From contig JBICHN010000011.1 in NCBI GenBank assembly GCA_043101845.1, forward strand, positions 744,001 through 808,000: 64,000 nt of DNA, given 5' to 3'. A program made the translations under genes and the position numbers. The stretch comes from JBICHN01 sp043101845. GTDB taxonomy: Bacteria; Planctomycetota; Phycisphaerae; Phycisphaerales; UBA5793. Shown here piece after piece: positions 1 to 8,231 of the stretch (positions within the stretch are counted from its first letter, which is position 1; each line of letters opens with the position of its first letter). Under the pieces are notes generated by a model, which was not told the origin of the DNA, did no database searches, and saw nothing but the letters and a program-made list of their open reading frames with translations.

Positions 1-474
1 GAGCACGGCAAGCACAACGCGACGACCCTTGATAAACGCCCGACCCGCAAGAGCCCCTTCCGGCCGACCGGTCTTCGCCCGTTCGGCGTCGAGACGATCC
101 GGATACTTCTTGAGATCCGTGAACTCGAGCGGGTCGACGCTGATGACTTGTTCGTCAATCGGTTCGAACGACCCGGGGTCGCAGAGCTGCTCGACGCGCT
201 GTCGGGCGGAAATGCGGTAGTGATGCCCGCATTGGGGACAGACATGAAGGTTCGCTTCCATCTGCTGGCGGAAGATCATCTCGCCGCAGCAGACGCAGCG
301 CATCCAGAGTCCCTCGGGAATCGAGGTGCGCTTGCGCTGGCCTTCGGGGACATCGCGCCACTGTCGCGGCGTAGCGCCGCGGTCGCGTCGAGGCATGGTG
401 GATTGATCCTTCGGAGCGCCGGCGTCGGGGGTGACCCGCTCAGCCGTGGCCGCGTCCGTATTCGGCTCATTCAT
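1..474 (-). CDS. accD: Acetyl-CoA carboxylase carboxyltransferase subunit beta (partial, C-terminus off left edge)
   Basis: This subunit works with AccA to transfer carboxyl from carboxybiotin to acetyl-CoA, giving malonyl-CoA for fatty acid synthesis. Reading leftward from the ATG at 474, about 158 codons are visible. A polar N-terminal tail is followed by the AccD zinc ribbon: LWMRCVCCGEM, then HVCPQCGHHYRISARQR, giving the four expected cysteines. The start of the carboxyltransferase fold follows, with the AGRAFIKGRR segment. A GGAG ribosome site lies about 9 bases upstream of the ATG. The partner accA is about 33 kb away on the same strand. The polar extension before the zinc ribbon is longer than in E. 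coli. A later ATG (MPRRDRG) is possible, but the ribosome site favours 474. Confidence 0.93.
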   Translation of the reverse strand, partial: MNEPNTDAATAERVTPDAGAPKDQSTMPRRDRGATPRQWRDVPEGQRKRTSIPEGLWMRCVCCGEMIFRQQMEANLHVCPQCGHHYRISARQRVEQLCDPGSFEPIDEQVISVDPLEFTDLKKYPDRLDAERAKTGRPEGALAGRAFIKGRRVVLAVL

Positions 475-786
475 GGGTTCGTCTCCGCTGATCGAGACTG
501 TCCCGTCGTCGCTGCAGGAGTATCGGCAGTTCGGCTCGCCGAGAATTCGACTCGCATTTTAAGCGACCCAGACGATCCAATCCTACCTTTTGGCGGTCAT
601 GTGGCCTGACTTTCTTGAGAAATGGCGCCTCGACCCGCCTCGGCGCCCTCGCGTTCGGGTTTCGGTATAATGTCAAGCGCGATTGGGCCGGCGGCCGAAT
701 TCAGCCCATGGGTGGAGGTTTCGTGACGGATCGCGGTCCCCATCCCTGGCCGGCATCCCCTTCCAGCCCCGGAGAGTGACTCACCT
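475..786. promoter_or_regulatory. Divergent intergenic region accD / mreB with candidate mreB promoter
   Basis: About 310 bases lie between the divergent accD and mreB starts. A perfect TATAAT is present on the + strand at 666-671, which would start mreB transcription near 678 with a leader of about 110 bases. No good -35 hexamer sits 16-18 bases upstream, so the promoter call is tentative. A GGAGAG ribosome site is at 771-776. I see no gene here. Confidence 0.4.
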
Positions 787-1839
787 TTGGTGGTCGATAA
801 GCTGCTGAGTTGGTTCAGTGTCGATATGGGTATCGACTTGGGCACCTGCAACACCCTTGTCTGCGTCCGGGGTGAAGGCATTGTCCTCAACGAGCCCAGC
901 GTGGTCGCCGTTAAGAAGGGGACGAACCGCGTCCTTCAAAATGGCAACGCCGTCGGGTGGATGGCGAAGGAAATGCTCGGCAAGACGCCGGGTTCGATTA
1001 CCGCGATCCGGCCCCTCAAAGACGGCGTCATCAGCGACTTCGAGATCACCGAGGCGATGCTGAGCTACTTCATCCGAAAGGTGAATGGGCATCGCCACAT
1101 CATCGGCCCCCGCGTGGTCATCGCGGTTCCCTCGGGAATCACCGCGGTCGAAAAGCAGGCCGTGCTGAACTCGGCACTCCGAGCGGGGGCCCGTCGGGTC
1201 TACCTCGTCGAGGAGCCCATGGCTGCGGGCATCGGGGCCGGGCTGCCGATCGTCGAACCGACCGCGTCGATGATCGTCGACATCGGCGGCGGAACGACCG
1301 AAGTCGCCATCATGTCGCTCGCCGACATCGCGGTCTGTGAATCCGTTCGCGTCGCCGGCGATGACATGGATGAGTCGATCATCAATCACATGAAGAAGAC
1401 CTACAACCTCATGATCGGCGAGCAGACCGCGGAGCGGATCAAGATCGAAATCGGGTCCGCCGCGCCGGTGAGTGAGGAAACCACGATCGAAGTTCGAGGC
1501 CGCGACATGATCGCCGGTCTTCCGAGAAAGACGATCGTGTCCTCCGAGGAGATTCGCGAGGCGCTTCAGGAGCCGATCAACGCGATCATCGAAACCGTGA
1601 CCCGGACGCTCGAACGGGCTGAGCCTGAACTCGCGGCGGATCTTGTCGAGAACGGGATCTCGCTGGCGGGCGGCGGCGCGTTGCTTCGAGGGATTGATGT
1701 GGTCATTTCGAACGCGACCGGCCTTGATGTGCAGATCGCCGAAGATCCGTTGACCTGCGTCGCGAAGGGCACGAGCATCTATCTCGAAAACCTCGAGGAC
1801 TGGAAGTCCACGATGGAATCGGATCTCGACGAGGGATGA
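787..1839 (+). CDS. mreB: Rod-shape-determining actin homologue MreB
   Basis: MreB forms membrane-bound filaments that direct lateral cell-wall synthesis. The 350-residue product matches the usual family length. The actin-type phosphate-1 motif GIDLGTCNTLV is at about residues 15-25, phosphate 2 appears as VDIGGGTTEVAI, and the adenosine loop as LAGGGALLRG. The TTG at 787 (followed by an in-frame GTG at 790) is preceded by GGAGAG at about 10 bases; a shorter form starting at MGIDLG is less likely. It heads a mreB-mreC-mreD cluster in which mreC follows after 58 bases. The TATAAT at 666-671 is the likely promoter element. Confidence 0.96.
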   Translation: MVVDKLLSWFSVDMGIDLGTCNTLVCVRGEGIVLNEPSVVAVKKGTNRVLQNGNAVGWMAKEMLGKTPGSITAIRPLKDGVISDFEITEAMLSYFIRKVNGHRHIIGPRVVIAVPSGITAVEKQAVLNSALRAGARRVYLVEEPMAAGIGAGLPIVEPTASMIVDIGGGTTEVAIMSLADIAVCESVRVAGDDMDESIINHMKKTYNLMIGEQTAERIKIEIGSAAPVSEETTIEVRGRDMIAGLPRKTIVSSEEIREALQEPINAIIETVTRTLERAEPELAADLVENGISLAGGGALLRGIDVVISNATGLDVQIAEDPLTCVAKGTSIYLENLEDWKSTMESDLDEG

Positions 1840-1897
1840 GCCGCGCCGGGCTTCAGACCGAGCTCGGGACGGTTCGCTTCTCGGGAATCGCGTCAAA

Positions 1898-2740
1898 GTG
1901 AGGTCGATGTTCACGCGAAGCCGCGCCTATCTCATATCCGTGATCGTGCTCCTGATCACGACGCTCACGCCCGTACCCTTCGGCGAGTGGCTTGACGGCC
2001 TCGCCCTGCAACTCGTCACTCCACTCAGCGAACCATTGACTCGCCTTTCGACCACGCTGCGTCCCGTGGCGTCGGAACTCGATGAGCTCGATCCAGATGT
2101 CGCCCGGCTCCGCGTCGAACTCGAGCAGGCGCGCTCGCGAATCGCGAATCTCGAGGATCTCTCGGCGCGGCTGCTTCGACAACTCGAAGAGTTCCAACAG
2201 GGGTATGCGGCTGACGCTCAGCATCACTTTCGTCTCGTCCGCGCTCGTCGGTCCGGCCGCACGGCGGTGGGGCAGGGCCGGTCGTTTCGAGTCAACGCCG
2301 GCCGGCGCCATGGCGTCGAGATCGGCGTCGCCGCCACCTACGACATTTACCATCTCGTCGGCCGAGTCACCGAAGTTGACATGCTCACTTCAGTCGTGAC
2401 TCCGATCACCGATCCGGGCGACGACGCCGTGCTCGAAGTCGCCGTGCTCTTCGCCGGCAGTTCGATCGAGACGGGGGCGATCGGCGCGCTTCGACCGGAC
2501 GACGAAGGGCGACTCCGCGGGTTCTTCAGCCGGGAGTTTCCGATCGCGGTCGGTGATCGTGTCCGACTTCGTGATGACTCCTGGGGTGAGCTCTACACCG
2601 GGCTCGTCGTCGGCTCGGTGGTCGAAGTGAATCCTTCCGACGAGTTCCCGCTCCGAAACGAAATCGTAGTCGAGCCCGACATTCCGGTTTCAAGAGTTGC
2701 GAGCGTCATGCTCAAGATTCCGGCGGAGGCGAGGCCATGA
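1898..2740 (+). CDS. mreC: Rod-shape-determining protein MreC
   Basis: MreC is the membrane-anchored periplasmic scaffold linking MreB to the wall synthases. The 280-residue protein has a short cytoplasmic start, one membrane segment (AYLISVIVLLITTLTPVPF) and a heptad-like coiled coil at roughly residues 60-105. A beta-rich region follows with the family's paired beta domains, including the VGRVTEV and GLVVGSVVEV segments. The start is either GTG 1898 or ATG 1907; neither has a clear ribosome site. The stop overlaps the mreD start in an ATGA, so the two are translationally coupled. Low sequence conservation is normal for MreC; the call rests on architecture and on the neighbours. Confidence 0.9.
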   Translation: MRSMFTRSRAYLISVIVLLITTLTPVPFGEWLDGLALQLVTPLSEPLTRLSTTLRPVASELDELDPDVARLRVELEQARSRIANLEDLSARLLRQLEEFQQGYAADAQHHFRLVRARRSGRTAVGQGRSFRVNAGRRHGVEIGVAATYDIYHLVGRVTEVDMLTSVVTPITDPGDDAVLEVAVLFAGSSIETGAIGALRPDDEGRLRGFFSREFPIAVGDRVRLRDDSWGELYTGLVVGSVVEVNPSDEFPLRNEIVVEPDIPVSRVASVMLKIPAEARP

Positions 2741-3315
2741 ACTGGCTCTTCGTCGGACTCGCCACCTATGTCTTCCTCGCGTTCGATGTGGGGCTCAAGG
2801 ATCTCTTCGAGATCGGTCATTCGGGTGTGCAGCCGAGCTTTCTGCTCATCTTCATGGTCTTCGTCGCGTCGCTGGCGACGACTTCGCATGCGTTATGGAC
2901 TTCGCTCCTCGTCGGGCTTGTGATCGACCTCGCCGGCGCGTCGTACCGGGGCGACACCGCCGCGATCACACTTCTCGGCCCACATGCGCTCGGCTTCACC
3001 CTTGGCGCCGCCGTCGTGCTGCAACTTCGGACTCTGGTCTATCGCCGGCATCCACTGACCATGGCGTTCCTCACCTTTTTCGCGGGACTGATCGCCCATC
3101 TGCTCGCGACACTGCTCATCTCGATCCGGTGGCTGCTCGCGAGTCGCCTGGCCTGGTTCGAGCCATTCGCGTGGGATCCATCAGGCGAGATCGTCGTTCG
3201 ATTCTTCTCGGTGATGTACTCCGCGGTGATCGCGATTCCCGTAGGCTGGTCCCTCATGCTGACCGCGCCGCTCTTCGGATTGAGCAGTCACGGTCGGCTT
3301 GGGGAATTACGCTGA
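2737..3315 (+). CDS. mreD: Rod-shape-determining membrane protein MreD
   Basis: MreD is a small integral membrane partner of MreC in the elongation complex. The 192-residue product is strongly hydrophobic, with five or six predicted membrane segments. It carries the MreD-like stretch around SLLVGLVIDLAGA, where an acidic residue sits within a helix. Its ATG overlaps the mreC TGA (ATGA at 2737-2740). MreD sequences are poorly conserved, so position after mreB-mreC is the strongest evidence. It ends 58 bases before the ATG of the next gene, an unrelated glycoside hydrolase with its own ribosome site. Confidence 0.85.
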   Translation: MNWLFVGLATYVFLAFDVGLKDLFEIGHSGVQPSFLLIFMVFVASLATTSHALWTSLLVGLVIDLAGASYRGDTAAITLLGPHALGFTLGAAVVLQLRTLVYRRHPLTMAFLTFFAGLIAHLLATLLISIRWLLASRLAWFEPFAWDPSGEIVVRFFSVMYSAVIAIPVGWSLMLTAPLFGLSSHGRLGELR

Positions 3316-3373
3316 GCCGGACGCGTCGATACACTACCGGCGTTCTCTTGATCGCTTTGAAAGGACGACCACG

Positions 3374-5626
3374 ATGCGCATGCTCGTGAGCGCGATCTGT
3401 ATCGCACTACTGGGAGCCGCGACCGGAGCGGAGGGGCAGGCGAACGACGCGCGGATGACCCGATGGGGTCAGAGCCTGGACCCTGAGAACGTGCATCCGG
3501 AGCATCCTCGCCCCATGCTCGTTCGCCACCCGTGGCGCTCGCTCAATGGTGAGTGGAACTACGCGGTGCTTCCCGCCGGCGAGGGGCCGCCGTCCCAGCC
3601 GGACGGCACGATTCTCGTCCCATTCCCAATTGAATCCGCGCTGTCCGGCGTCGAGCGTCGCGTCGAGTCAGGGGAAGAACTCTGGTACCAGAAGACGATC
3701 CCCGTGCCGACCGACTGGTCGAGCGGCCGGGTCTGGCTTCACTTCGGCGCTGTGGACTGGAAGACGACGGTCTATCTGAACGGTCTCAAAGTCGGCGAGC
3801 ACGAGGGCGGGTATAACCCGTTCTCGTTCGACATCACGAACATGATGTACGACCGGCCGACGCAGGACCTCGTGGTGATCGTGTCAGATCCGACGAATGA
3901 GGGTGAGCAGCCGCGCGGCAAACAGGTGCGCGAGCCGGGTGGCATCTGGTACACCCCGGTCACGGGGATCTGGCAGAGCGTCTGGATCGAATCGGCGCCG
4001 TGGCGATCGATCGAGGACCTCGATTATCACTTTGACCGCGATCAAGGACGACTCGTTGTCGAGTCCACCGTTCGCAACGCGATCGAGGGGATGACCTGGC
4101 GGGTCGAGGCGCTGGCGGACGGCGAGGTCGTCGCCGCCGGCGAAGGCGCCGTGGGCGACGCCGTCGCCCTTGAGTTCGAGGCGCCGCGTCTCTGGTCGCC
4201 GGATGACCCGTTTCTCTACGACATTCGTGCGACGCTTCACGAAGACGACAAGGTCGTCGACGAAGTCGCAAGCTACACCGGGCTCCGGACCGTCGAGCTC
4301 GGGCCGGACTCCGAAGGCCGCACGCGCATCCTTCTCAATGGTGAGCCGGTGTTTCAGATCGGACTGCTCGACCAGGGTTACTGGCCCGACGGCCTATATA
4401 CGGCGCCGTCAGACGAGGCGCTTCGGTACGACATCGAAGTGACGAAGGAACTCGGCTTCAACATGGCGCGGAAGCATGTGAAGATCGAACCACAACGGTG
4501 GTACTACTGGGCGGATCGTCTCGGTCTCCTCGTCTGGCAGGACATGCCGAGTGGCGGCCCGTACATCGGACCCCACGATGACGACGCCGAGCGATCAGAT
4601 GAATCCGCCGCGCAGTTCGAAGCAGAGCTGCGCGAACTCGTCGACGATTTTCGCGATCACCCTTCGATTGTCATGTGGGTGCTCTTCAACGAAGGATGGG
4701 GTCAGTATGACACCCAACGCCTGACCGAATGGCTCGAGGCGTACGACTCGACGCGACTCGTGAACAGCGCGAGCGGCTGGGCCGATCGCGGAGTTGGCGA
4801 TGTGCACGACTGGCATCGTTACCCGGGTCCAGATTCGCCTGAGCCTGAGCGCGATCGCGCCGCAGTGCTCGGCGAGTTCGGCGGTCTCGGCCTTGTCGTC
4901 GAGGACCACCTCTGGCAGACGGAACGAAACTGGGGCTACCGGTCGTACGAGACGAGCGAGGAACTCACAGACGCTTATGTGGAGCTTCTCGAGCGCGTGC
5001 ACCGCCTCATCGGTGACCCCGGTCTCTCCGCGGCGGTGTACACGCAGACGACGGATGTTGAGATCGAAGTGAACGGTGTCATGACTTACGACCGGGCCGT
5101 GATCAAGCTCGATCCGGAGCGCGTTCGAAACGCGAATCACCAGTTGCATACGCCGCCACCCATCGTTCGTCCCGTCGTCCCGTCGTCACGCGATGATCCG
5201 CAGGAATGGCGCTATACGACCGAGCCTCCGAACGAAGACTGGCACCGCGAAGACTTTGACGATTCGCTCTGGAAGACCGGTCCCGGCGGCTTCGGGCGAG
5301 CGGAGACACCAGGCGCGGTCGTCCGGACCGAATGGACGACGCAGGACATCTGGCTTCGTCAGACGGTCATGATGTTTGAAGTTCCCGAGGGCGATATCCG
5401 CCTGCTCGTGCACCACGATGAGGACGCCACGATCTACATTAACGGTGTCCTCGCCGCGGAACTCGAGGGGTACACCACCTCCTATGTCGATGTGCCGATT
5501 CGACCGGAGGCCCGCGAAGCCCTGCGGGTCGGGAAGAACATGTTTGCGGTGCACTGTCGTCAGACCGGCGGGGGTCAATACATCGATCTCGGTCTCGTCC
5601 GGGTGATTCAGCCGTCGAACAAGTGA
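3374..5626 (+). CDS. Secreted glycoside hydrolase family 2 protein (beta-galactosidase/beta-glucuronidase type)
   Basis: This is a predicted exported retaining beta-glycosidase of 750 residues. A signal peptide (MRMLVSAICIALLGAATGAEG) leads into the sugar-binding jelly roll of GH2, the immunoglobulin-like domain and the TIM barrel. The acid/base glutamate is in LFNEGWG (about E440) and the nucleophile in VLGEFGG (about E501), so the active site looks intact. After the barrel, roughly residues 610-745 form an extra galactose-binding-like beta domain (DDSLWKTGPGGFG, YINGVLAAELEGY). The ATG at 3374 is preceded by GAAAGGA and gives a clean signal peptide. A strong hairpin terminator follows at 5654-5686. 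Substrate cannot be told from sequence; outer-membrane polysaccharide use is an inference. Confidence 0.9.
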   Translation: MRMLVSAICIALLGAATGAEGQANDARMTRWGQSLDPENVHPEHPRPMLVRHPWRSLNGEWNYAVLPAGEGPPSQPDGTILVPFPIESALSGVERRVESGEELWYQKTIPVPTDWSSGRVWLHFGAVDWKTTVYLNGLKVGEHEGGYNPFSFDITNMMYDRPTQDLVVIVSDPTNEGEQPRGKQVREPGGIWYTPVTGIWQSVWIESAPWRSIEDLDYHFDRDQGRLVVESTVRNAIEGMTWRVEALADGEVVAAGEGAVGDAVALEFEAPRLWSPDDPFLYDIRATLHEDDKVVDEVASYTGLRTVELGPDSEGRTRILLNGEPVFQIGLLDQGYWPDGLYTAPSDEALRYDIEVTKELGFNMARKHVKIEPQRWYYWADRLGLLVWQDMPSGGPYIGPHDDDAERSDESAAQFEAELRELVDDFRDHPSIVMWVLFNEGWGQYDTQRLTEWLEAYDSTRLVNSASGWADRGVGDVHDWHRYPGPDSPEPERDRAAVLGEFGGLGLVVEDHLWQTERNWGYRSYETSEELTDAYVELLERVHRLIGDPGLSAAVYTQTTDVEIEVNGVMTYDRAVIKLDPERVRNANHQLHTPPPIVRPVVPSSRDDPQEWRYTTEPPNEDWHREDFDDSLWKTGPGGFGRAETPGAVVRTEWTTQDIWLRQTVMMFEVPEGDIRLLVHHDEDATIYINGVLAAELEGYTTSYVDVPIRPEAREALRVGKNMFAVHCRQTGGGQYIDLGLVRVIQPSNK

Positions 5627-5653
5627 CCAGCACGAGAATCTCGCATGGAAACT

Positions 5654-5686
5654 GACGCCGCGGCGCGAAATCCTCGCCGCGGCGTC
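5654..5686 (+). terminator. Intrinsic terminator after the GH2 gene
   Basis: A perfect 12-bp stem, GACGCCGCGGCG pairing with CGCCGCGGCGTC, has a 9-base loop and begins 28 bases after the GH2 stop. The following bases (GTTCATCTT) are only moderately T-rich. Confidence 0.7.
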
Positions 5687-5740
5687 GTTCATCTTCCGAC
5701 GCAGGATTTCTCACTCGAACCTGAACGCGGAGATCACCCC

Positions 5741-6724
5741 ATGCGACGAGCGAATTCACTTCTGGCGGCCACCGGCGCCGCGCTATCGATGGCACTCATG
5801 GGTCCGGTCGCGGCCCAGGCGGGACGCGGTGGCGGTGGTGGTGGCGGCGGGTTCGGTAACGCCGAAATGCCACCGCAGCTTCGACTCGATCTCGACTGGG
5901 GCGGTGGATCCGCCCGCAATTTCGTCGAACTCGTATTCGAGCAGACTCAGGAAGCCGGGAGCCCGGCGAACATCGTCGTCATGCCGGGCGTTGAACATGT
6001 GCAGCTCCCGGAACTGCATCTTCGAGAGGTCAGCGTGGGCACAGCGCTCGCGCTGCTTGAGAATCGCGAGGTCGTGATCGACACGGCGCGCATCATTCTC
6101 GATGTAGACTATGTCCATCGCGATACCGGCGAGCCGGTCTGGCTTGTGCAGGCGGACTCAAAGTCCTTCGTGACGCAGACGGCGAAATCCACCGCGGTGT
6201 GGAGTCTCGAGCGCCTGCTCAGCGCGGGGCTCTCGGCCGACGCGATTCTCACCGCCGTGGAGACCGCCGTGGAGATGAATGACGGACAGCCGGGCGCGAC
6301 GCCGGTCGACCTTCGATTCCACGAAGACACCGCGCTCTTGATCGCCCGAAGCGACCATCATCAGAATACGGTGATCGACGAAGTGCTCGCGCGACTCCGG
6401 GACGATTCGGAGCGGCGAATCGAGGAGCAGCAGTTCCTCAAGCAAAACGAAATCAGCGTCATGCGCAATCGTCTCCAGGAAGTTCACCAGGAGCGAACTT
6501 CGCTGGTGGAGGAAGTCGAGACGCTCCGTGTGCGGCTTGAATCGACCGTGCTCGAGATGGAGCGACTCCGGTCGGAGATCGCTCAACTCAATGCCCATCT
6601 GCTCGAACGGGAGATGGAAGTGAACCGCCTCCAGATGCAGATCGTCGAGATGCATCAGAATCGGGGCGGCGGCGGCGGCGGCGGCGGGGGCGTTCGAGGG
6701 GGCGGTGGGGGAGGCGGCAATTGA
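5741..6724 (+). CDS. Secreted protein with secretin-N-like domains, coiled coil and polyglycine tail
   Basis: Function is unknown. The 327-residue product starts with a signal peptide (SLLAATGAALSMALMGPVAAQA) and a Gly run. Residues 55-125 resemble the short STN domain of secretins and TonB receptors (NIVVMPGV...VQLPELHLREVSVGTALALLE). Residues 150-220 look like a second secretin-type subdomain (VDLRFHEDTALLIARSDHHQNTVIDEVLARL). A coiled coil covers about 220-305 and the tail is almost pure glycine. The ATG at 5741 has GGAG about 9 bases upstream; a longer reading frame exists but would run through the terminator hairpin. It ends 43 bases before a sigma factor start, which suggests co-expression. 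No secretin beta-barrel follows. Confidence 0.7.
   Translation: MRRANSLLAATGAALSMALMGPVAAQAGRGGGGGGGGFGNAEMPPQLRLDLDWGGGSARNFVELVFEQTQEAGSPANIVVMPGVEHVQLPELHLREVSVGTALALLENREVVIDTARIILDVDYVHRDTGEPVWLVQADSKSFVTQTAKSTAVWSLERLLSAGLSADAILTAVETAVEMNDGQPGATPVDLRFHEDTALLIARSDHHQNTVIDEVLARLRDDSERRIEEQQFLKQNEISVMRNRLQEVHQERTSLVEEVETLRVRLESTVLEMERLRSEIAQLNAHLLEREMEVNRLQMQIVEMHQNRGGGGGGGGGVRGGGGGGGN
6664..6720 (+). repeat. GGC/GGG simple-sequence tract encoding polyglycine
   Basis: The tract is a run of GGC, GGG and GGT codons interrupted by one Val-Arg pair, at the end of the secretin-N-like gene. A shorter tract of the same kind follows the signal peptide at about 5827-5853. Such runs are prone to slippage. 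Confidence 0.75.
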
Positions 6725-6767
6725 TTTCCGCCGGTCGACCGCCCGGGCGGGCGATGAATCATGGATA

Positions 6768-7328
6768 ATGCCTCCGAGGCGACGCGTGCCCGAATGCTCC
6801 GTCAAGTCGATCACCACGGCCATCGCTTCGGGAGATTCCGAAGCGTTGGCCGCGTTCTACGAGACCTGGTTCGATTGGATGCTCCACGAGTCGCGACGCG
6901 CCACGGGTCGCGATGAGTCGTTCGCGCTCGATGTGGTCCAGGAGTCCATGATGCGCGTCATTCGATCGATCCGACCCATCGAGTCGGAGGCGGCGCTCCG
7001 GGCCTGGCTTCGGGCGGTGATTCGCAGCGCCGCCGTAGATCTCATCCGGACTGAGCGACGCCGGTCGCAACGCGATCGCGCGCGTCCCACAGAAAGCGAC
7101 GAGTCGGATGAGGTGAGGGTCGACGAGCGTCTCGCCTGGTTGCGGGATGAGTTGTCTCGAGTCGATCACTCGACCGCGCGATTGCTCAACTGGCGCTTCC
7201 GCGCCGGCTGGACCCTCGCGCGGATCGGCGCGGCGCTCGGACTCGAGACCGGAGCCGTCGACGGGCGGATCGCTCGCGCCGTCGCGGCGTTGCGGAACGA
7301 AGCAAAGGAGGAGTTCGATGTGGAGTGA
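6768..7328 (+). CDS. ECF-type RNA polymerase sigma factor
   Basis: This is a sigma-70 family factor of the extracytoplasmic-function class, about 186 residues. Region 2 is visible in ALAAFYETWFDWMLHESRR and in SFALDVVQESMMRVIRSIR, with the core-binding and -10-recognition helices. Region 4 is the helix-turn-helix in TLARIGAALGLETGAVDGRIARAV. The ATG at 6768 is chosen because upstream starts would overlap the preceding gene; no clear ribosome site is visible, so a GTG slightly downstream remains possible. The stop overlaps the start of the next gene, a one-span membrane protein, which is the usual sigma/anti-sigma arrangement. The target regulon cannot be inferred. Confidence 0.85.
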   Translation: MPPRRRVPECSVKSITTAIASGDSEALAAFYETWFDWMLHESRRATGRDESFALDVVQESMMRVIRSIRPIESEAALRAWLRAVIRSAAVDLIRTERRRSQRDRARPTESDESDEVRVDERLAWLRDELSRVDHSTARLLNWRFRAGWTLARIGAALGLETGAVDGRIARAVAALRNEAKEEFDVE

Positions 7329-7890
7329 CGCGCCTGATTCACACGAACCACTCAGCGAAACAGGCCGGCGTCGGCGCGAGGCGATGCTTGGAGAACTGCA
7401 GGTGGAGCTCGGCCGCATGCGTGCCTTCCGCCGTCGCCGTCGTGCGGCGACGCACGCGGCATTCGCGGTCGTGATCGCCGGAAGTGCGATGGCGGCATGG
7501 ACCACGATGAATCGTGCGTCGAATACGCCCACTCCGGACCGCATCGCGCTGCCGGCAAGTCCCGAACTATTCCCGTCGAACCACGAGGACGCGACGACCG
7601 CCACTTCCGCATTGTCGGTGCGCGTGAAATTCGTGACGACGGATCGTGACGCGTCGAGTCGATTCGCTGTCAAGCGGGCGCAGCGCCCGATCATTCAACG
7701 AATCGACGATCGTGAACTCGTCGAGACGCTCGCGGAGATCAATCGACCCGCCGGGCTGGTGCGCACGGCGAATCGCGCCTGGGTCACCGCGGACATCACC
7801 GGCGTTGACCGGGATCTCGAAGAAGGATCAGATGCGGGACCGCAGCGTTCGTGGCGTCGATGGCTAACGCTCTTCGCGTCGCTCGGCTGA
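7318..7890 (+). CDS. Putative anti-sigma factor, single-pass membrane protein
   Basis: The 190-residue protein overlaps the sigma factor stop by 11 bases and has a strong AGGAGG ribosome site at 7306-7311, six bases before its ATG. A charged cytoplasmic N-terminus of about 45 residues precedes one membrane helix (HAAFAVVIAGSAMAAW). An exported part of about 120 residues contains a beta-rich RVKFVTTDRD and a helical DRELVETLAEINRP segment. I do not see the zinc anti-sigma HxxxCxxC motif. The anti-sigma role is inferred only from overlap with the sigma gene and topology. Confidence 0.6.
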   Translation: MWSDAPDSHEPLSETGRRRREAMLGELQVELGRMRAFRRRRRAATHAAFAVVIAGSAMAAWTTMNRASNTPTPDRIALPASPELFPSNHEDATTATSALSVRVKFVTTDRDASSRFAVKRAQRPIIQRIDDRELVETLAEINRPAGLVRTANRAWVTADITGVDRDLEEGSDAGPQRSWRRWLTLFASLG

Positions 7891-7902
7891 GCCGACTTGC
7901 GA

Positions 7903-8166
7903 CTACAGCGTCATCCGTACGGCTTCGTGAGACCGCAGCGCTTCGTAGTATCCGAGGCGCTCCCGCTCACTCATAACCACGAGGTCGATCCGCAGGGAGA
8001 CATACTTTCCCGTTCGACTCGTGTTCGCGGGTCGGATTGAGTGCTTCCGATCCGTCAGAATCGAGGCGATGGCGCGTCGCAGCGCGGGCTCATCCGACCC
8101 GATGACCGTGTAGCTCCAGTTCGCCGGATACTCGATATCGGGCTGACGCCCGTGAAGCGCATCCAT
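7903..8166 (-). CDS. DUF493 (YbeD-like) family protein
   Basis: This is an 87-residue cytoplasmic protein resembling the YbeD/DUF493 fold: an opening NWSYTVIGSDEPALRRAIASIL, a central TSRTGKYVSLRIDLVV strand pair matching the family's GNYxS.ti pattern, and a C-terminal LGYYEALRSHEAVRMTL matching the LYexL...vrmvL pattern. Family function is unknown; an ACT-like regulatory fold is known for YbeD. It stands alone, convergent with the putative anti-sigma gene and divergent from the GlmU-like gene 65 bases away. Confidence 0.8.
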   Translation of the reverse strand: MDALHGRQPDIEYPANWSYTVIGSDEPALRRAIASILTDRKHSIRPANTSRTGKYVSLRIDLVVMSERERLGYYEALRSHEAVRMTL

Positions 8167-8231
8167 CCGCTGATTCTACGCGACCGACGGACCGTTCCAT
8201 CCGGGATTTCCGGTCGCCTACCATCCCCGTC

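Noticed and set aside
781..1914. 377-codon frame on the minus strand opposite mreB
   Set aside because: Antisense mirror of mreB codon bias; no ribosome site or recognisable motif.
5645..5740. Longer start for the secretin-N-like protein
   Set aside because: It would translate through the terminator hairpin at 5654-5686 and bury the signal peptide; ATG 5741 has a ribosome site.
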